In this document: in pieces, positions 8,200 through 17,925 of the stretch
Numbering within the stretch: position 1 is the first letter of the stretch
How the letters are laid out: each line of letters starts with the position of its first letter
DNA from: Pseudoalteromonas carrageenovora IAM 12662
GTDB lineage: Bacteria > Pseudomonadota > Gammaproteobacteria > Enterobacterales > Alteromonadaceae
Reading direction: 5' to 3'
Assembly: GCF_900239935.1 (NCBI RefSeq)
Contig: NZ_LT965928.1
Coordinates: 730,945 to 794,944, forward strand
DNA length: 64,000 nt
Notes under the pieces: generated by a model
What the model was told of the DNA's origin: nothing
The model's database searches: none
The model's input: the letters and a program-made list of their open reading frames with translations, nothing else
Made by a program: the position numbers and the translations under genes

Positions 8200-9341
8200 A
8201 AATTTCGCCAGTACCTGTTGTTGTAACTCTTGTTGCCATTGTTTGTATAGGGCTTGCTATTTCATATAACGGCCAAAAAATGGCGCAGCAAGCAAATGGC
8301 CCAAAGCCAGAGCCGGCTAAATCTGTGTCACCCAATGTATCGGTTATAAATGCTGTGCCAAGTACTTATCAAGCCTATGTTAGCGGCCACGGTGAGGCTA
8401 AAGCACACTGGGCACTTAGCTTAAAAGCACAAGTTAAGGGCGAAATAACCAATATGAGCGAGCAATTTGCTACCGGTAATGTAGTTAAAAAGGGCCAAGT
8501 GCTTGCACAAATAGATAACACCGAATACTTACAAGCAGTCGCGAGCGCTAAAGCCACATTGGCAGATGCCAAACTTGCCCTACAAGAAGAGCAAGACTTA
8601 GGAAACCAAGCAAAGCGTGAATGGCAGCGCTCGGGTGTAACACAAGCGCCAAGCTCACCTTTAGTATTTAGAACGCTACAGCTAGAAGCCGCCCAAGCAA
8701 CGGCCGATAACGCCCAATACGCACTACAAACTGCGCAGCGTGATGAAAAAAACACCCATATAAGTGCGCCGTTTGATGCTGTTATTTTATCGCGCGATGT
8801 AGATTTAGGCACTTACGTAAGCATTGGCGATACACTGGCTACATTAAACAGCACCGACAAAGTAGAAATTAGCGTACCGCTTTCATTAAGCCAATGGCAA
8901 AACCTGGCAAGCGATAAGTCGGGCGAGGTTATTTTAAGTGATGTAACAACACAGAATCAGTGGCAAGGTTACATTGCTCGTTTTGAGCAGCATCTTGACG
9001 ATAGCTCTCGCCAGCGCAGTGTAGTGGTTGCGCTAGACAAACCTTTTGAGCAAGCAACACCATTGCTACCAGGTACATTTTTAGCGGTACAAATTGCCGG
9101 TAAAGCGCTTAACAACGTAATTAAATTACCCGCCTCAGCAGTATCGCAAGAAGGCTTAATTTGGTACGTAAACGAGCAAAACACGTTAATGAGCATTCAA
9201 GCGCAAAAACTATTTGAGCGCGGTGATTACGTTTATATCTCTCCTATTGAAGGACACACTAATTTACGTGTGGTGGCTCGCCCACTCGTAAGCTACTTAA
9301 ACGATATGTTAGTAAACCCAATTGTTGAGGAGATGCCATAA
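8196..9341 (+). CDS. RND efflux periplasmic adaptor (membrane fusion protein)
   Basis: A 381-residue HlyD/AcrA-type adaptor. An N-terminal membrane anchor (about residues 7-24, VVVTLVAIVCIGLAISY) is followed by a lipoyl-like segment (K-A-Q-V-K-G-E-I and K-K-G-Q-V-L-A-Q-I-D), a helical hairpin (about 105-180), the second lipoyl half (I-S-A-P-F-D-A-V-I) and beta-barrel domains. It bridges the inner-membrane pump and the outer-membrane channel. The start overlaps the channel gene (ATGA) and its stop overlaps the pump start, so the three are co-translated. Confidence 0.88.
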   Translation: MKISPVPVVVTLVAIVCIGLAISYNGQKMAQQANGPKPEPAKSVSPNVSVINAVPSTYQAYVSGHGEAKAHWALSLKAQVKGEITNMSEQFATGNVVKKGQVLAQIDNTEYLQAVASAKATLADAKLALQEEQDLGNQAKREWQRSGVTQAPSSPLVFRTLQLEAAQATADNAQYALQTAQRDEKNTHISAPFDAVILSRDVDLGTYVSIGDTLATLNSTDKVEISVPLSLSQWQNLASDKSGEVILSDVTTQNQWQGYIARFEQHLDDSSRQRSVVVALDKPFEQATPLLPGTFLAVQIAGKALNNVIKLPASAVSQEGLIWYVNEQNTLMSIQAQKLFERGDYVYISPIEGHTNLRVVARPLVSYLNDMLVNPIVEEMP

Positions 9342-12300
9342 TGAGCCCGCATCAAGCACCGCAATTACCTAATAATACTAACCCTTTGCACGGTATTATT
9401 AGCTGGTTTGCTAACAACTCAGTAGCCGCCAATTTATTACTCATTAGCGTAATAGTTATGGGCATAATGTCGCTTTCTACTTTGCGTAAAGAGGCGTTTC
9501 CAAGCCTTGAGCCAGATACTATTTCGGTATCGGTGGTTTACGACAGTGGCGATGCCTTACAAGCAGAAGAAGGCATCGCCCTAAAAGTAGAAGAGGCCCT
9601 TGAAACCGTACCGGGTATTAAGCGCATTACCTCTACATCTGATGCCAGCGGCAGCCATGTAAGCATTGAGAAAAAAACCGATTACTCGCTTGATGAGCTA
9701 CTCACCGATGTTAAAAACCAAGTTGATGCCATAAATAACTTTCCGGCAGATGCCGAAGAGCCGGTGATCGACAAAGCGCGCAGGCAAGATCACGCATTAA
9801 CCTTACAATTATTTGGTGATGCCGACCGCCATACTTTGCAAAACCTAGGTGAAAAACTAAAAGCCGATTTATTAGCTAAATCGGGCATTAGCGATGTAGA
9901 GCAATCGGGCGTGCTTGATCCTATGATGTCGGTAGAAATCGACGAAGGCAAACTACAAGCCTACGGTTTAACAATTAGCGATGTAAGCGAGGTGATTAAC
10001 AACGAATCATCGAGCCCGCTTTCTACTAGCTTGCGCGATAGCAATAAAATAATGCGCCTAAAAGCGGCAGATCAAGCTTACTGGCAGCGCGACTTTGCCA
10101 ATATTGTGTTACTTAAAACGCAATCAGGCACACAAATTAAATTAGGTGATGTAGCAACCGTTACCGACACATTCGCAGAAGATACCAACTCACTAAGTCG
10201 TTATAACCAGAAAAATGCCGTAGGCATTGAAATTTTAATGGATGAAAATAGCGATATAACCACCATAGTTGAGCAAGCACAAAGCGTAATTGATACATGG
10301 CACGAGCGCGGCTTATTACCGCAAAATGTAGAGCTTGAAAGCTGGCACGACAAAAGCACCATGATCACCGAGCGCCTATCGCTGCTTACTAAAAATGCTG
10401 TAACCGGTATTATTATGGTGTTTGTTATTTTAGCGATATTTTTAAATGTACGCGTTGCGCTATGGGTTGCGGGTGGCTTGCCATTTGTATTTTTTGGCAC
10501 GCTGTACTTTATGACCGACAGCTACACCGCACTGACTATAAATGAAATGACCACCTTTGGTTTTATTATGGCACTGGGGATCGTGGTTGACGATGCCGTG
10601 GTTGTGGGGGAGAGTATTTACACCACTCGCAAAAAACACGGCGACACCCTTAATAACACGATTTTAGGCACCATGAAGGTGGCTGTACCCACCATATTTG
10701 GCGTATTAACCACGGTAGCTGCGTTTGTTGCGCTTTCGAATGTATCTGGCAATTTAGGTAAAATTTACTCTCAGTTTGCGACCGTAGTGACGATTTGTTT
10801 ACTGCTTTCGGTTGTTGAATCAAAACTTATTTTACCGTCGCATTTAGCCCACGTAAGTACTAAACGTCAGTTAAAGTCGGGCCTTAGTGGCTTGTGGTCA
10901 AAGGTGCAGCACGGCGCCGACAGCAGCCTAACTTGGTTTAGCGATAAAGTGTACCGCCGCGTTATTGAATACTCGTTACGATTTAGATACGCCATTGTTG
11001 CTGCATTTGTGGCCTTTTTTATTCTGGTTGTTGGTATGCCTATGACCGGTGCAGTAAAAGTAGGTTTTTTCCCAAGTATTGCCGGCGATACCGTAACCGC
11101 TGAACTTGTTATGCAAAACGATGCAGCGTACGGACAAACTAATAAAAACTTGTTAGCGCTTGAGCAAAGTGCACTACAAGCCCAGCAAAATTTAATGGAT
11201 AAGTTTGACTCGCAAGAGAGCGAAATAACGAGCTTACAATTAGTGAGCAGTAGCGATACTAGCGGTACGGTAAGTGTTGAGCTATTAAACGAGGGCGACT
11301 TTACTGCAAGCGAATTTGCACAAGAATGGCAGCGCCTTGTCGGTATGCCAGAGGGCAGCAAAAAACTACAAGTATTGGCTACACGTAAAATGGTCGATAA
11401 CTTTAAAGTAGAGTTAAAAGCGTGGGATGACGAAACTGTAATGGCCGCAGGCGCACTGTTTAAAGAGCGCTTACAAAATACTGCTGGTGTTAATGGCATA
11501 GACGATAATTTAAACCCAGGTCAGCCACAGCTTAAATTTAGCTTAAATGCACAAGGGCGCGCTTTAGGTATGGATACGGCGAGCCTATCAGAGCAGGTTT
11601 TACAAGCTTTTGGTGGAGCAATTGTACAGCGTTACCAGCGCGATAAAGACGAAGTAAAAGTACGTGTACGTTACCCAGAAAACGCCCGTAAAACACCAGC
11701 CGATATAATGCAATCGCGTATAAGGTTACCCGATGGCACCGTAGTACCTTTGGTTAACGTAGCCAATATAAGCAGCGAATATCAGCAAGATGAAATAACC
11801 CGCATTGATGGCTTACGTGCAATTTACTTAAGCGCACAAGTAGATAAAAACATTGTGGCATCTAACGAATTAGTTGCTAACTTAAGCCGCGATTTAGTAC
11901 CTGAGCTTAACGCGCAATTTCCTAACTTAAGTATTCACTTTGCCGGAGAAGCCGAAGAGCAAGACGAAACAACAGGCTCAATGGCCACTATGTTTATAGC
12001 CGCGTTATTAGTTATTTACGTATTGCTGGCGATTCCGCTTAAATCGTACATTCAACCAGTATTGATTATGGTGGCGATTCCGTTTGGTATTGTGGGTGCT
12101 ATTTTAGGCCATTGGTGGAACGACTTAACCATCAGCATACTTTCTTTAAATGGTATTTTGGCGCTCAGTGGGGTGGTTGTAAACGACAGCCTATTATTGG
12201 TATCGCGCTTTAACGAGCTGGTAAAAGATGAAGGCATGAGCACGCACGATGCCATTGTAGAGTCGTGCACAAGCCGCCTGCGCGCGGTAATGCTTACCTC

Positions 12301-12526
12301 AATTACAACCTATGCGGGCTTAGTGCCGTTATTAAGCGAAACCTCAATGCAGGCACAGTTTTTAATCCCTGCTGCGGCATCACTTGGTTATGGTATTTTG
12401 TTTGCCACGGTTATTACGTTAATCCTTATTCCGGCATTATTAATGATTCAAATAGACATTAAGCGCTTACTTGCCAATGTGTTAGACTTTTTAAGTGGTA
12501 AACGCACCCAAGGAGCTGCCTCTTAA
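9341..12526 (+). CDS. RND efflux pump inner-membrane subunit (AcrB/HAE-1-like)
   Basis: A 1061-residue RND permease, the normal length, with a first membrane helix near residue 30, two large periplasmic loops and two six-helix bundles. The conserved TM4 block G-I-V-V-D-D-A-V-V-V-G-E-S carries the proton-relay Asp pair of drug-type (HAE) pumps, unlike the D-F-G-x-x-x-D-G of the metal pump at 42768. It exports substrates from periplasm or inner leaflet using the proton gradient. It lies in an operon with adaptor, channel and a two-component system, and its stop overlaps the regulator start. The sequence is divergent from AcrB, so the substrate range cannot be given. Confidence 0.9.
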   Translation: MSPHQAPQLPNNTNPLHGIISWFANNSVAANLLLISVIVMGIMSLSTLRKEAFPSLEPDTISVSVVYDSGDALQAEEGIALKVEEALETVPGIKRITSTSDASGSHVSIEKKTDYSLDELLTDVKNQVDAINNFPADAEEPVIDKARRQDHALTLQLFGDADRHTLQNLGEKLKADLLAKSGISDVEQSGVLDPMMSVEIDEGKLQAYGLTISDVSEVINNESSSPLSTSLRDSNKIMRLKAADQAYWQRDFANIVLLKTQSGTQIKLGDVATVTDTFAEDTNSLSRYNQKNAVGIEILMDENSDITTIVEQAQSVIDTWHERGLLPQNVELESWHDKSTMITERLSLLTKNAVTGIIMVFVILAIFLNVRVALWVAGGLPFVFFGTLYFMTDSYTALTINEMTTFGFIMALGIVVDDAVVVGESIYTTRKKHGDTLNNTILGTMKVAVPTIFGVLTTVAAFVALSNVSGNLGKIYSQFATVVTICLLLSVVESKLILPSHLAHVSTKRQLKSGLSGLWSKVQHGADSSLTWFSDKVYRRVIEYSLRFRYAIVAAFVAFFILVVGMPMTGAVKVGFFPSIAGDTVTAELVMQNDAAYGQTNKNLLALEQSALQAQQNLMDKFDSQESEITSLQLVSSSDTSGTVSVELLNEGDFTASEFAQEWQRLVGMPEGSKKLQVLATRKMVDNFKVELKAWDDETVMAAGALFKERLQNTAGVNGIDDNLNPGQPQLKFSLNAQGRALGMDTASLSEQVLQAFGGAIVQRYQRDKDEVKVRVRYPENARKTPADIMQSRIRLPDGTVVPLVNVANISSEYQQDEITRIDGLRAIYLSAQVDKNIVASNELVANLSRDLVPELNAQFPNLSIHFAGEAEEQDETTGSMATMFIAALLVIYVLLAIPLKSYIQPVLIMVAIPFGIVGAILGHWWNDLTISILSLNGILALSGVVVNDSLLLVSRFNELVKDEGMSTHDAIVESCTSRLRAVMLTSITTYAGLVPLLSETSMQAQFLIPAAASLGYGILFATVITLILIPALLMIQIDIKRLLANVLDFLSGKRTQGAAS

Positions 12527-13209
12527 TGATAAACGTACTACTGGTTGAAGACGACATAGACCTGGCAACAACAATTGTTGATTACCTCGATATAGAAGAC
12601 ATTGAGTGTGACCATGCAAGTAACGGCGTTTTGGGCTTAAATTTACTGCAAATTAATGATTATCAGATGATTATTTTAGATGTAAACATGCCCAAAATGG
12701 ACGGCTTAACAATGTGCAAAACATTGCGTGAACAAGGTAAAGATATTCCGGTATTAATGTTGACCGCACGCGATAGCCTCGATAACAAACTAGAGGGCTT
12801 TGCCGCCGGTAGCGACGACTATTTAGTAAAACCCTTTGCCATGAAAGAGCTAGTAGCGCGGGTACAAGTGCTGGCAAAGCGCAAAAGTGGTGAGGCAAAA
12901 CGCCTCACCTTAGCTAATTTAAATTTAGATTTAGCAAAGCGCAGTGCCGATGTAGAGGGGCAAACATTAAAGTTATCGCCCATTGCATTTAAATTGCTAG
13001 AAACCTTAGTACGCCATGCGCCGCAGCCTGTTACGCGCAGTGTAATTATGCAAGCTATATGGGGCGAAGAGCAGCCCGACAGCAACAGTTTAAAAGTGCA
13101 TGTGCATCATTTACGTAAGCAATTAGAAGCCACCACACACCAAGTTACACTTGAGACCATTCCTAGTGTGGGCTTTGCAATAACAGCAAATGAAGGGCAA
13201 CCACAATGA
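12526..13209 (+). CDS. OmpR/PhoB-family response regulator
   Basis: A 227-residue regulator: receiver domain (about 1-120) with acidic pocket E8/D9/D10, phospho-acceptor D52 (I-I-L-D-V-N-M-P) and conserved Lys in L-V-K-P-F, then a winged-helix DNA-binding domain (about 125-222) with L-S-P-I-A-F-K-L-L-E-T-L and V-H-V-H-H-L-R-K-Q-L. Overlaps at both ends (TAATGA with the pump gene, ATGA with the kinase gene) show operon expression. It most likely controls this efflux operon through the TTAACCC repeats upstream of 6838. Confidence 0.92.
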   Translation: MINVLLVEDDIDLATTIVDYLDIEDIECDHASNGVLGLNLLQINDYQMIILDVNMPKMDGLTMCKTLREQGKDIPVLMLTARDSLDNKLEGFAAGSDDYLVKPFAMKELVARVQVLAKRKSGEAKRLTLANLNLDLAKRSADVEGQTLKLSPIAFKLLETLVRHAPQPVTRSVIMQAIWGEEQPDSNSLKVHVHHLRKQLEATTHQVTLETIPSVGFAITANEGQPQ

Positions 13210-14492
13210 AAATAAGGCCTAGTTTAAGGCTCTACTTTTTTGCCAGTATGGTGGTGCTTAGCTCTGCTATGGCCATTGGCTTTTCGTTTTTAAGTGTAAA
13301 TTACTTTATTGATGGGCTAGATAAAGGCTTAAACGGGGTTATGTTAAAGCTTTCGCAAACCACAGAAGTAAAGCCAGGGGAAACAAAAGAGCTGGTGGGC
13401 TTTAATATTGCAAGCCGCTGGGAAGACATGCCTGCGTCAATTCAGCAACGTTTTAAAAAACCAACAGAAGTGGGGCTTTTACATAAAACAAAAGACAGGC
13501 CATCGATGTTTTCTATGCCGCAAAATTTATTTTTTGTGGTGTATTATCCAAACCCCGAAGGCGAGCCGCGTTATATATCGCGCATTATGCTCGAAAAAGA
13601 CAAACCACAATTGCTCGCTAATATAGAGCCCGAACAACGCATGCTATGGATTGCCATTACAGGCATTGCTGCCATTGTGTTATTTGCGTTTTTTTTGTTT
13701 ATGGTAATGAAAAAAATAGCTAAGCCAGTGGAGTCGTTAAGGGGCTGGGCTAAATCGTTAAACCAAACTAATCTACAGCAAACACCGCCCGATTTTACAT
13801 ATAACGAACTAAACACTTTAGCCACATTAATACGCAGCAGCTTGCTTTCGGCGAATGAAAGCGTAGAGCGCGAGCAGCGCTTTTTAAGCTATGCCAGCCA
13901 CGAGCTGCGTACGCCAATTTCGGTTATTCGCAGTAACGTTGAGCTACTCAATCGGCTGAGCGAAAAAGCCCCGTTAAGTGATAAACAACAGCTTACACTT
14001 GAGCGTATAGAGCGCGCCGGTTTAACCATGAACGATTTAACCGATACGTTATTATGGCTAAGCCGCAACGAAGATCAGCAAAGTAGTCCAGAACCTGTAA
14101 ACCTTAGTGATAAAATAACGACCCTGAGTAATGAGCTTAACTACTTGCTTAATGCGAAGCACGTTGAGGTGGTTTTAAACACCCAACAAGAGAGCGTTAT
14201 TACAACCGATGCTACTGCGTGCCAAATTGTACTGACTAATTTAATTCGTAATGCCTACCAACATACCCAATTTGGCCAAGTACACATTACGCAGCAAGGC
14301 AGTAAAGTCACTATTGTTAATTGTAGTGAGCAGGGCGATGCCCCTAAAGCGAGCGAGCCCTTAGCAAAACACGTCAGCATAGGGTACGGACTAGGCCTAC
14401 AATTAAGCGAAAAAATAATAAAACGCCACGGCTGGGTTTACGATGTAAACGACATGCCAGGGCGCTATGAAGTGGTGGTCGATTTTAGTTAA
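13206..14492 (+). CDS. Membrane sensor histidine kinase of the efflux operon
   Basis: A 428-residue kinase with a membrane helix near residues 8-32, a periplasmic sensor of about 110 residues, a second helix (about 146-168) and a short HAMP-like linker. The H-box reads F-L-S-Y-A-S-H-E-L-R-T-P and the N-box L-T-N-L-I-R-N-A-Y-Q-H. The ATP-binding G1 box is degenerate: the usual D-x-G-x-G is replaced by N-C-S-E-Q-G, while the later G-Y-G-L-G-L-Q-L is kept. It is the last gene of the operon, followed by a strong terminator. It probably senses envelope stress or pump substrates and phosphorylates the regulator encoded just upstream; the signal is unknown. Confidence 0.9.
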   Translation: MKIRPSLRLYFFASMVVLSSAMAIGFSFLSVNYFIDGLDKGLNGVMLKLSQTTEVKPGETKELVGFNIASRWEDMPASIQQRFKKPTEVGLLHKTKDRPSMFSMPQNLFFVVYYPNPEGEPRYISRIMLEKDKPQLLANIEPEQRMLWIAITGIAAIVLFAFFLFMVMKKIAKPVESLRGWAKSLNQTNLQQTPPDFTYNELNTLATLIRSSLLSANESVEREQRFLSYASHELRTPISVIRSNVELLNRLSEKAPLSDKQQLTLERIERAGLTMNDLTDTLLWLSRNEDQQSSPEPVNLSDKITTLSNELNYLLNAKHVEVVLNTQQESVITTDATACQIVLTNLIRNAYQHTQFGQVHITQQGSKVTIVNCSEQGDAPKASEPLAKHVSIGYGLGLQLSEKIIKRHGWVYDVNDMPGRYEVVVDFS

Positions 14493-14523
14493 TTATTTGG
14501 TTAATTAGGTTTAAAAGTCTATT

Positions 14524-14565
14524 AAAAAAGCGGCTTAACGCAATGAACGTTAAGCCGCTTTTTAA
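14524..14565 (+). terminator. Strong bidirectional terminator of the efflux operon
   Basis: A 16-bp stem (AAAAAGCGGCTTAACG with its complement) around a 7-base loop, flanked by A- and T-runs, 30 bp after the kinase stop. Confidence 0.9.
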
Positions 14566-14593
14566 TGATTACTGATAGGGCGTATTACTTATA

Positions 14594-14637
14594 ATACTAA
14601 TCATCAAAATAGATCACTTAATTAAGCAGATTGGTAT
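14594..14637. repeat. Short (44 bp) internally deleted copy of the 162-bp palindromic repeat
   Basis: It starts ATACTAATCA and ends with TTAAGCAGATTGGTAT. About 35 bases match the right end of the full repeats at 34864 and 53362, including TCAAAATAGATCAC, and the left few bases match their left end. The centre is missing, as in a deletion derivative. Confidence 0.65.
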
Positions 14638-14643
14638 AAATGA

Positions 14644-15591
14644 TTATTCGGCCGCAGCTTGCTTGGTTTTTCTAAACATAAACTCAAGGGGAATGTGTAG
14701 GCGCTTTGCCCATGCGTTTTCGGTATGATCTTCCCCCGGGAAGTACTGGCTTTGCCATAGCTTTGCTGGGTATTGTTGCGCCATAAATAAATCATCAATT
14801 TGCGCTTGTAGCTTAGGGTACATGGCATCTAAAGTGCTGTCGCCGTAATCAAAATACACTTTTTGGTTACTCAGCTTTGCGATGTTGTTGGCAATGTAAT
14901 TTTGAAACTCGGCAAAGACTTCGTCGTCGTGGCTAAAAATACCTGGCCAGTGGGTCGACATACAAATAGCGCCTGAAAATTCGTTAGGGTAATTAAGTAG
15001 TGTGTACCACGATATAAGCCCACCCATGCTAGAGCCACCAATATAGCGGTGCTGCGCGCCTTTATTTACGTTGTAGTTAGACTCTATATAAGGAATAACT
15101 TCTTTAACTAAAAAGCGTGAGTAGCTGTCTGAGTACACCTTAGAGGCAAATAATTTGTGGCCTGGGTATTTTTCTAACTGGTATAGGGCGTTTTGCTTTT
15201 GTTTGCTCAAGGCCTCAAACGGTTGCTGTGGGTAGTATTCGCTGTGGCGGTTTTCTACGGCGTTTGGAATGCCTACCACAATAAATGGGCGTACTTTGCC
15301 TTGCTCTATTAATGAGCCGGCTACTTCATCTACGCGCCACTCTTGCTTGTTCCATGTGCTATTGGCATCAAACAGCATGCGGCCATCGTGCATGTAAAGT
15401 ACATCGTATGTGGTGTTTTTGCTGTAACCTGGCGGTAACCATACATTTAAAAAACGGTTTTTTACAAACTGTGATTCTATATTGTCGATCACCTCAATAT
15501 GGCCCTTGCTTACTTGCACTTTGGGCGTGTTTGCATAGCTGGTATGCACTACAAATATTGATAAGCTAAACAGTAAAGCAACTAATTTCAT
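14644..15591 (-). CDS. Secreted esterase (enterochelin-esterase-like alpha/beta hydrolase)
   Basis: A 315-residue protein with a signal peptide (about 1-20). The esterase-D-like fold shows R-F-L-N-V-W-L-P-P-G-Y near residue 46, Y-M-H-D-G near 66 and the nucleophile elbow G-G-S-S-M-G-G with Ser188. Y-F-D-Y-G-D and G-E-D-H-T-E-N near the C-terminus supply plausible catalytic Asp and His. Relatives hydrolyse siderophore, carbohydrate or S-formylglutathione esters; the substrate here is not clear. It is a single minus-strand gene convergent with the efflux operon. Confidence 0.8.
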   Translation of the reverse strand: MKLVALLFSLSIFVVHTSYANTPKVQVSKGHIEVIDNIESQFVKNRFLNVWLPPGYSKNTTYDVLYMHDGRMLFDANSTWNKQEWRVDEVAGSLIEQGKVRPFIVVGIPNAVENRHSEYYPQQPFEALSKQKQNALYQLEKYPGHKLFASKVYSDSYSRFLVKEVIPYIESNYNVNKGAQHRYIGGSSMGGLISWYTLLNYPNEFSGAICMSTHWPGIFSHDDEVFAEFQNYIANNIAKLSNQKVYFDYGDSTLDAMYPKLQAQIDDLFMAQQYPAKLWQSQYFPGEDHTENAWAKRLHIPLEFMFRKTKQAAAE

Positions 15592-15698
15592 GGTGGCGCC
15601 TTAGCATACAAAAAGTGCACTATCACAAGCTCGCATTGTTAATTCAATGTGAATACGTATGCACTTGTATTTAAGCAACAAATGCATACACATACAAT

Positions 15699-16556
15699 TT
15701 ATAAATCGCTGCGCCAGCCCATGCCCGACTCTTCCATAAGGCGCTCGTATACGCCTTCAATATTAAGTGGCAACCATGCTTGGTATTGCTTTAAATCTGA
15801 AAACTCATCGAGCTTAACGTTTTGTTTTATTTGCTCTAGGCTTTGCCCTGCAAGTGCGCCTGCGGTTACTTGGCTGTAAAGCTGCTCTATATAGCGTAAG
15901 TAACGTGCTACATCGGCTTTATTACCCATATCGGCATGGCCGCCCACAAAGGTATTAAAGTCGTATTTTAAAACCGCTTGGGTTGAATTAATCATACCTT
16001 GAATATCGTAGCTCCATAGTTTTTGCCATGGCATTCTGCCAATAACTATCCAGTCGACCACAAATAGTGTTTTTTGCTTTTCGAACAGCATACTTACCGA
16101 GCCTCGTCCATCATTAGGACCGTGGTAGTTAAGTTTTAAGGTTGAGCCGCCAAGGGTAAGTATTAGTTCGTCATCAAAGGTAAGATTAGGCATAACAGTT
16201 TTTATTTTTGTGTTTTTAATATCTTGTGCGGTAAATTTGTGCGCAACAAAGGTTGTGTTCGGGCTTTTAAATACCTCTGCGCCGTAAATATGGTCGCTGT
16301 GATTATGACTGTATACAACATATTTTACCGGTACGTTGTAGCGAGTTTTAATTTGCTCCTTTAACCAAGTAGCAGCTTTTTTATTAAGTGGGTCGGTAAC
16401 TATTGCACCTTGTGGAGTGATTAAAAATACCGAGCGGTGTCTGTCGTCAATGAAGCGGTGGAGGCCATCGCCTAAATCTTCAATTTCGTAACTTTGAGCC
16501 ATAAAACCAATAAGTAATAGGCTGGTAGCGATTAGTGTTTGTAATAAGCGAGACAT
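15699..16556 (-). CDS. Periplasmic metallo-beta-lactamase-fold hydrolase
   Basis: About 285 residues. Two ATGs are 6 bp apart (16562 and 16556); AGGA touches the first but sits 6 bp before the second, so I start at 16556. A signal peptide (M-S-R-L-L-Q to about residue 22) precedes the metallo-beta-lactamase fold. The metal site H-N-H-S-D-H is clear (residues 86-91 counted from the first ATG), with further candidate ligands in Y-H-G-P-N-D and V-G-G-H-A-D. The family includes lactamases, lactonases and many uncharacterised hydrolases; nothing here proves antibiotic hydrolysis. It is an isolated minus-strand gene. Confidence 0.8.
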   Translation of the reverse strand: MSRLLQTLIATSLLLIGFMAQSYEIEDLGDGLHRFIDDRHRSVFLITPQGAIVTDPLNKKAATWLKEQIKTRYNVPVKYVVYSHNHSDHIYGAEVFKSPNTTFVAHKFTAQDIKNTKIKTVMPNLTFDDELILTLGGSTLKLNYHGPNDGRGSVSMLFEKQKTLFVVDWIVIGRMPWQKLWSYDIQGMINSTQAVLKYDFNTFVGGHADMGNKADVARYLRYIEQLYSQVTAGALAGQSLEQIKQNVKLDEFSDLKQYQAWLPLNIEGVYERLMEESGMGWRSDL

Positions 16557-16640
16557 GCACATTCCTGTTTAACGTTTTTTATAGGTTAGTTAAGTAAGAA
16601 AGTGCAAGTAAGGAATAAATTTCAGCTTTTATAGAAAAGG

Positions 16641-16676
16641 TAGCGGGCTAAAGTTAATTTAGCCCGCTATTTTTTA
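16641..16676 (-). terminator. Terminator after the chemoreceptor gene
   Basis: A 10-bp perfect stem (TAGCGGGCTA / TAGCCCGCTA) abuts the chemoreceptor stop codon. On the plus strand it is followed by six T; on the minus strand, the direction of the gene, by ACCTTTTC. Confidence 0.7.
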
Positions 16677-17759
16677 ACGAACTAGCTGATCGAGTAAATG
16701 TATTACTTGTTCACTGGCTGATTCCATTAAGTGTATGTGTTTAACAGCTTCGGCTTTTTTGCCTTGCTTAATTAGTTGTAGCGCTTGTACGCCGTTTTTG
16801 TGTACTTCACTGTGGGGCTTGTCTATTTGTTTAAATGCGCTTAGTGATTTGTATTCATTTGATTCGTCTGACTTGTACCATTTACCTAAGCGGCACATGG
16901 TGTGATCGGTAAAATCATCTATCGATTTATTAATTTTGCCATTGGCTACGGCGTACACTTCACCTTTCCATACAATATGATCTAACTTAACGGTTTGAAT
17001 AAATGAGCGTATAGATGCCTGCGAAATGGTGTTTTTCATGCTGGTGAAAAAATCAATGATTGATGCGTAATCGCTATTCAGCGATGCAAAATTGCTAGTA
17101 AGTTGTGTGTTATTTTGTTGTATGTCGTCGGCGGAAGTTACAGTTACTTCTGTTTTATCGATAATTTCTTTTACTAGGTCGGCAACCTCTTGAGCCGATT
17201 TATTTGTGTTAGTAGCGAGTACGCGTACTTCGTCGGCAACCACGCTAAAGCCTCGGCCAGCTTCACCTGCTCGGGCAGCCTCAATGGCGGCATTAAGTGC
17301 TAATAAATTTGTTTGATCCGATATTTTAGAAATGGTCGATACAAAGGTATTAATACTACCAGCAAGGCTTGAAAGGCCAGATATGTTTTCACTCATGCTA
17401 CCCATTTTATGGGTCATAAGTTCCATCTCGCTGGCTATATGCATTAATGATTCGTTTGAGTTATTTAAAAGCTCATTTATTTTATAGCTAACTTGGCTCT
17501 CTTGCTCAATGGTTGAGTAAGACTCAAGCACCGTTTGGCGAACACCTTCAATTTGGCTTATGCAATCTATAGAGCTTGAAAGTAAGTTTTCGGTAAATTG
17601 TTCGTCATTTGTGGTTTGTGTAAAGCTTAGCTGTTGTTCTAAGTGTTTGTTTTCTTGTAATAGTAGTTCGTTATGCGCAGTTAACTCTTCAATTTGTTTT
17701 GCTAGCTCTTCGTTATAGTTTTTAGTTTCTAGGTACTTTTTACTTAAAACAAACATCAA
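16674..17759 (-). CDS. Soluble methyl-accepting chemotaxis protein with zinc-binding CZB domain
   Basis: A 361-residue cytoplasmic chemoreceptor with no membrane segment. An N-terminal coiled coil (about 8-48) leads to a shortened MCP signalling domain (about 60-215) with the hairpin tip [19 protein letters not shown]. The C-terminus is a CZB domain: H261 (L-D-H-I-V-W-K), C289 (M-C-R-L-G-K-W), H316 and H320 (P-H-S-E-V-H-K-N-G) form the 3-His/1-Cys zinc site. CZB receptors respond to zinc level or to oxidants acting on the Cys-zinc core, and couple to CheW/CheA. It is monocistronic. Confidence 0.92.
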   Translation of the reverse strand: MMFVLSKKYLETKNYNEELAKQIEELTAHNELLLQENKHLEQQLSFTQTTNDEQFTENLLSSSIDCISQIEGVRQTVLESYSTIEQESQVSYKINELLNNSNESLMHIASEMELMTHKMGSMSENISGLSSLAGSINTFVSTISKISDQTNLLALNAAIEAARAGEAGRGFSVVADEVRVLATNTNKSAQEVADLVKEIIDKTEVTVTSADDIQQNNTQLTSNFASLNSDYASIIDFFTSMKNTISQASIRSFIQTVKLDHIVWKGEVYAVANGKINKSIDDFTDHTMCRLGKWYKSDESNEYKSLSAFKQIDKPHSEVHKNGVQALQLIKQGKKAEAVKHIHLMESASEQVIHLLDQLVR

Positions 17760-17885
17760 TAAATCCTACATTATTATGGGTATATTTTTATTATAGTTAC
17801 ATTTTGTACTTTACTAGAATTTTTAATAGTTATCTGATTTTTATAAAAATAATTTTATTAAATAAATTGGCGGCAAAAGTTAACT

Positions 17886-17915
17886 AACATAGCTATTTAT
17901 ACAAATAGCTATGTT
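17886..17915 (-). terminator. Hairpin after prpE
   Basis: A 13-bp perfect inverted repeat (AACATAGCTATTT and complement) with a 4-base loop lies 10 bp past the prpE stop. It is AT-rich with only a weak T-run on the minus strand, so it may be a terminator or an mRNA-end stabiliser. Confidence 0.5.
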
Positions 17916-17925
17916 ATTTTTGGGT

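Noticed and set aside
8375..8812. A 145-codon minus-strand frame within the adaptor gene.
   Set aside because: Antisense shadow with biased Cys/Ser/Ala composition and no recognisable domain.
10867..11499. A 210-codon open frame on the minus strand within the RND pump gene.
   Set aside because: Antisense shadow of a conserved gene; Ser/Cys-rich composition, no family resemblance and no ribosome site.
15699..16556. Possible antibiotic-resistance metallo-beta-lactamase.
   Set aside because: The H-x-H-x-D-H fold is shared by many hydrolases, and no lactamase-specific feature or resistance context is seen.
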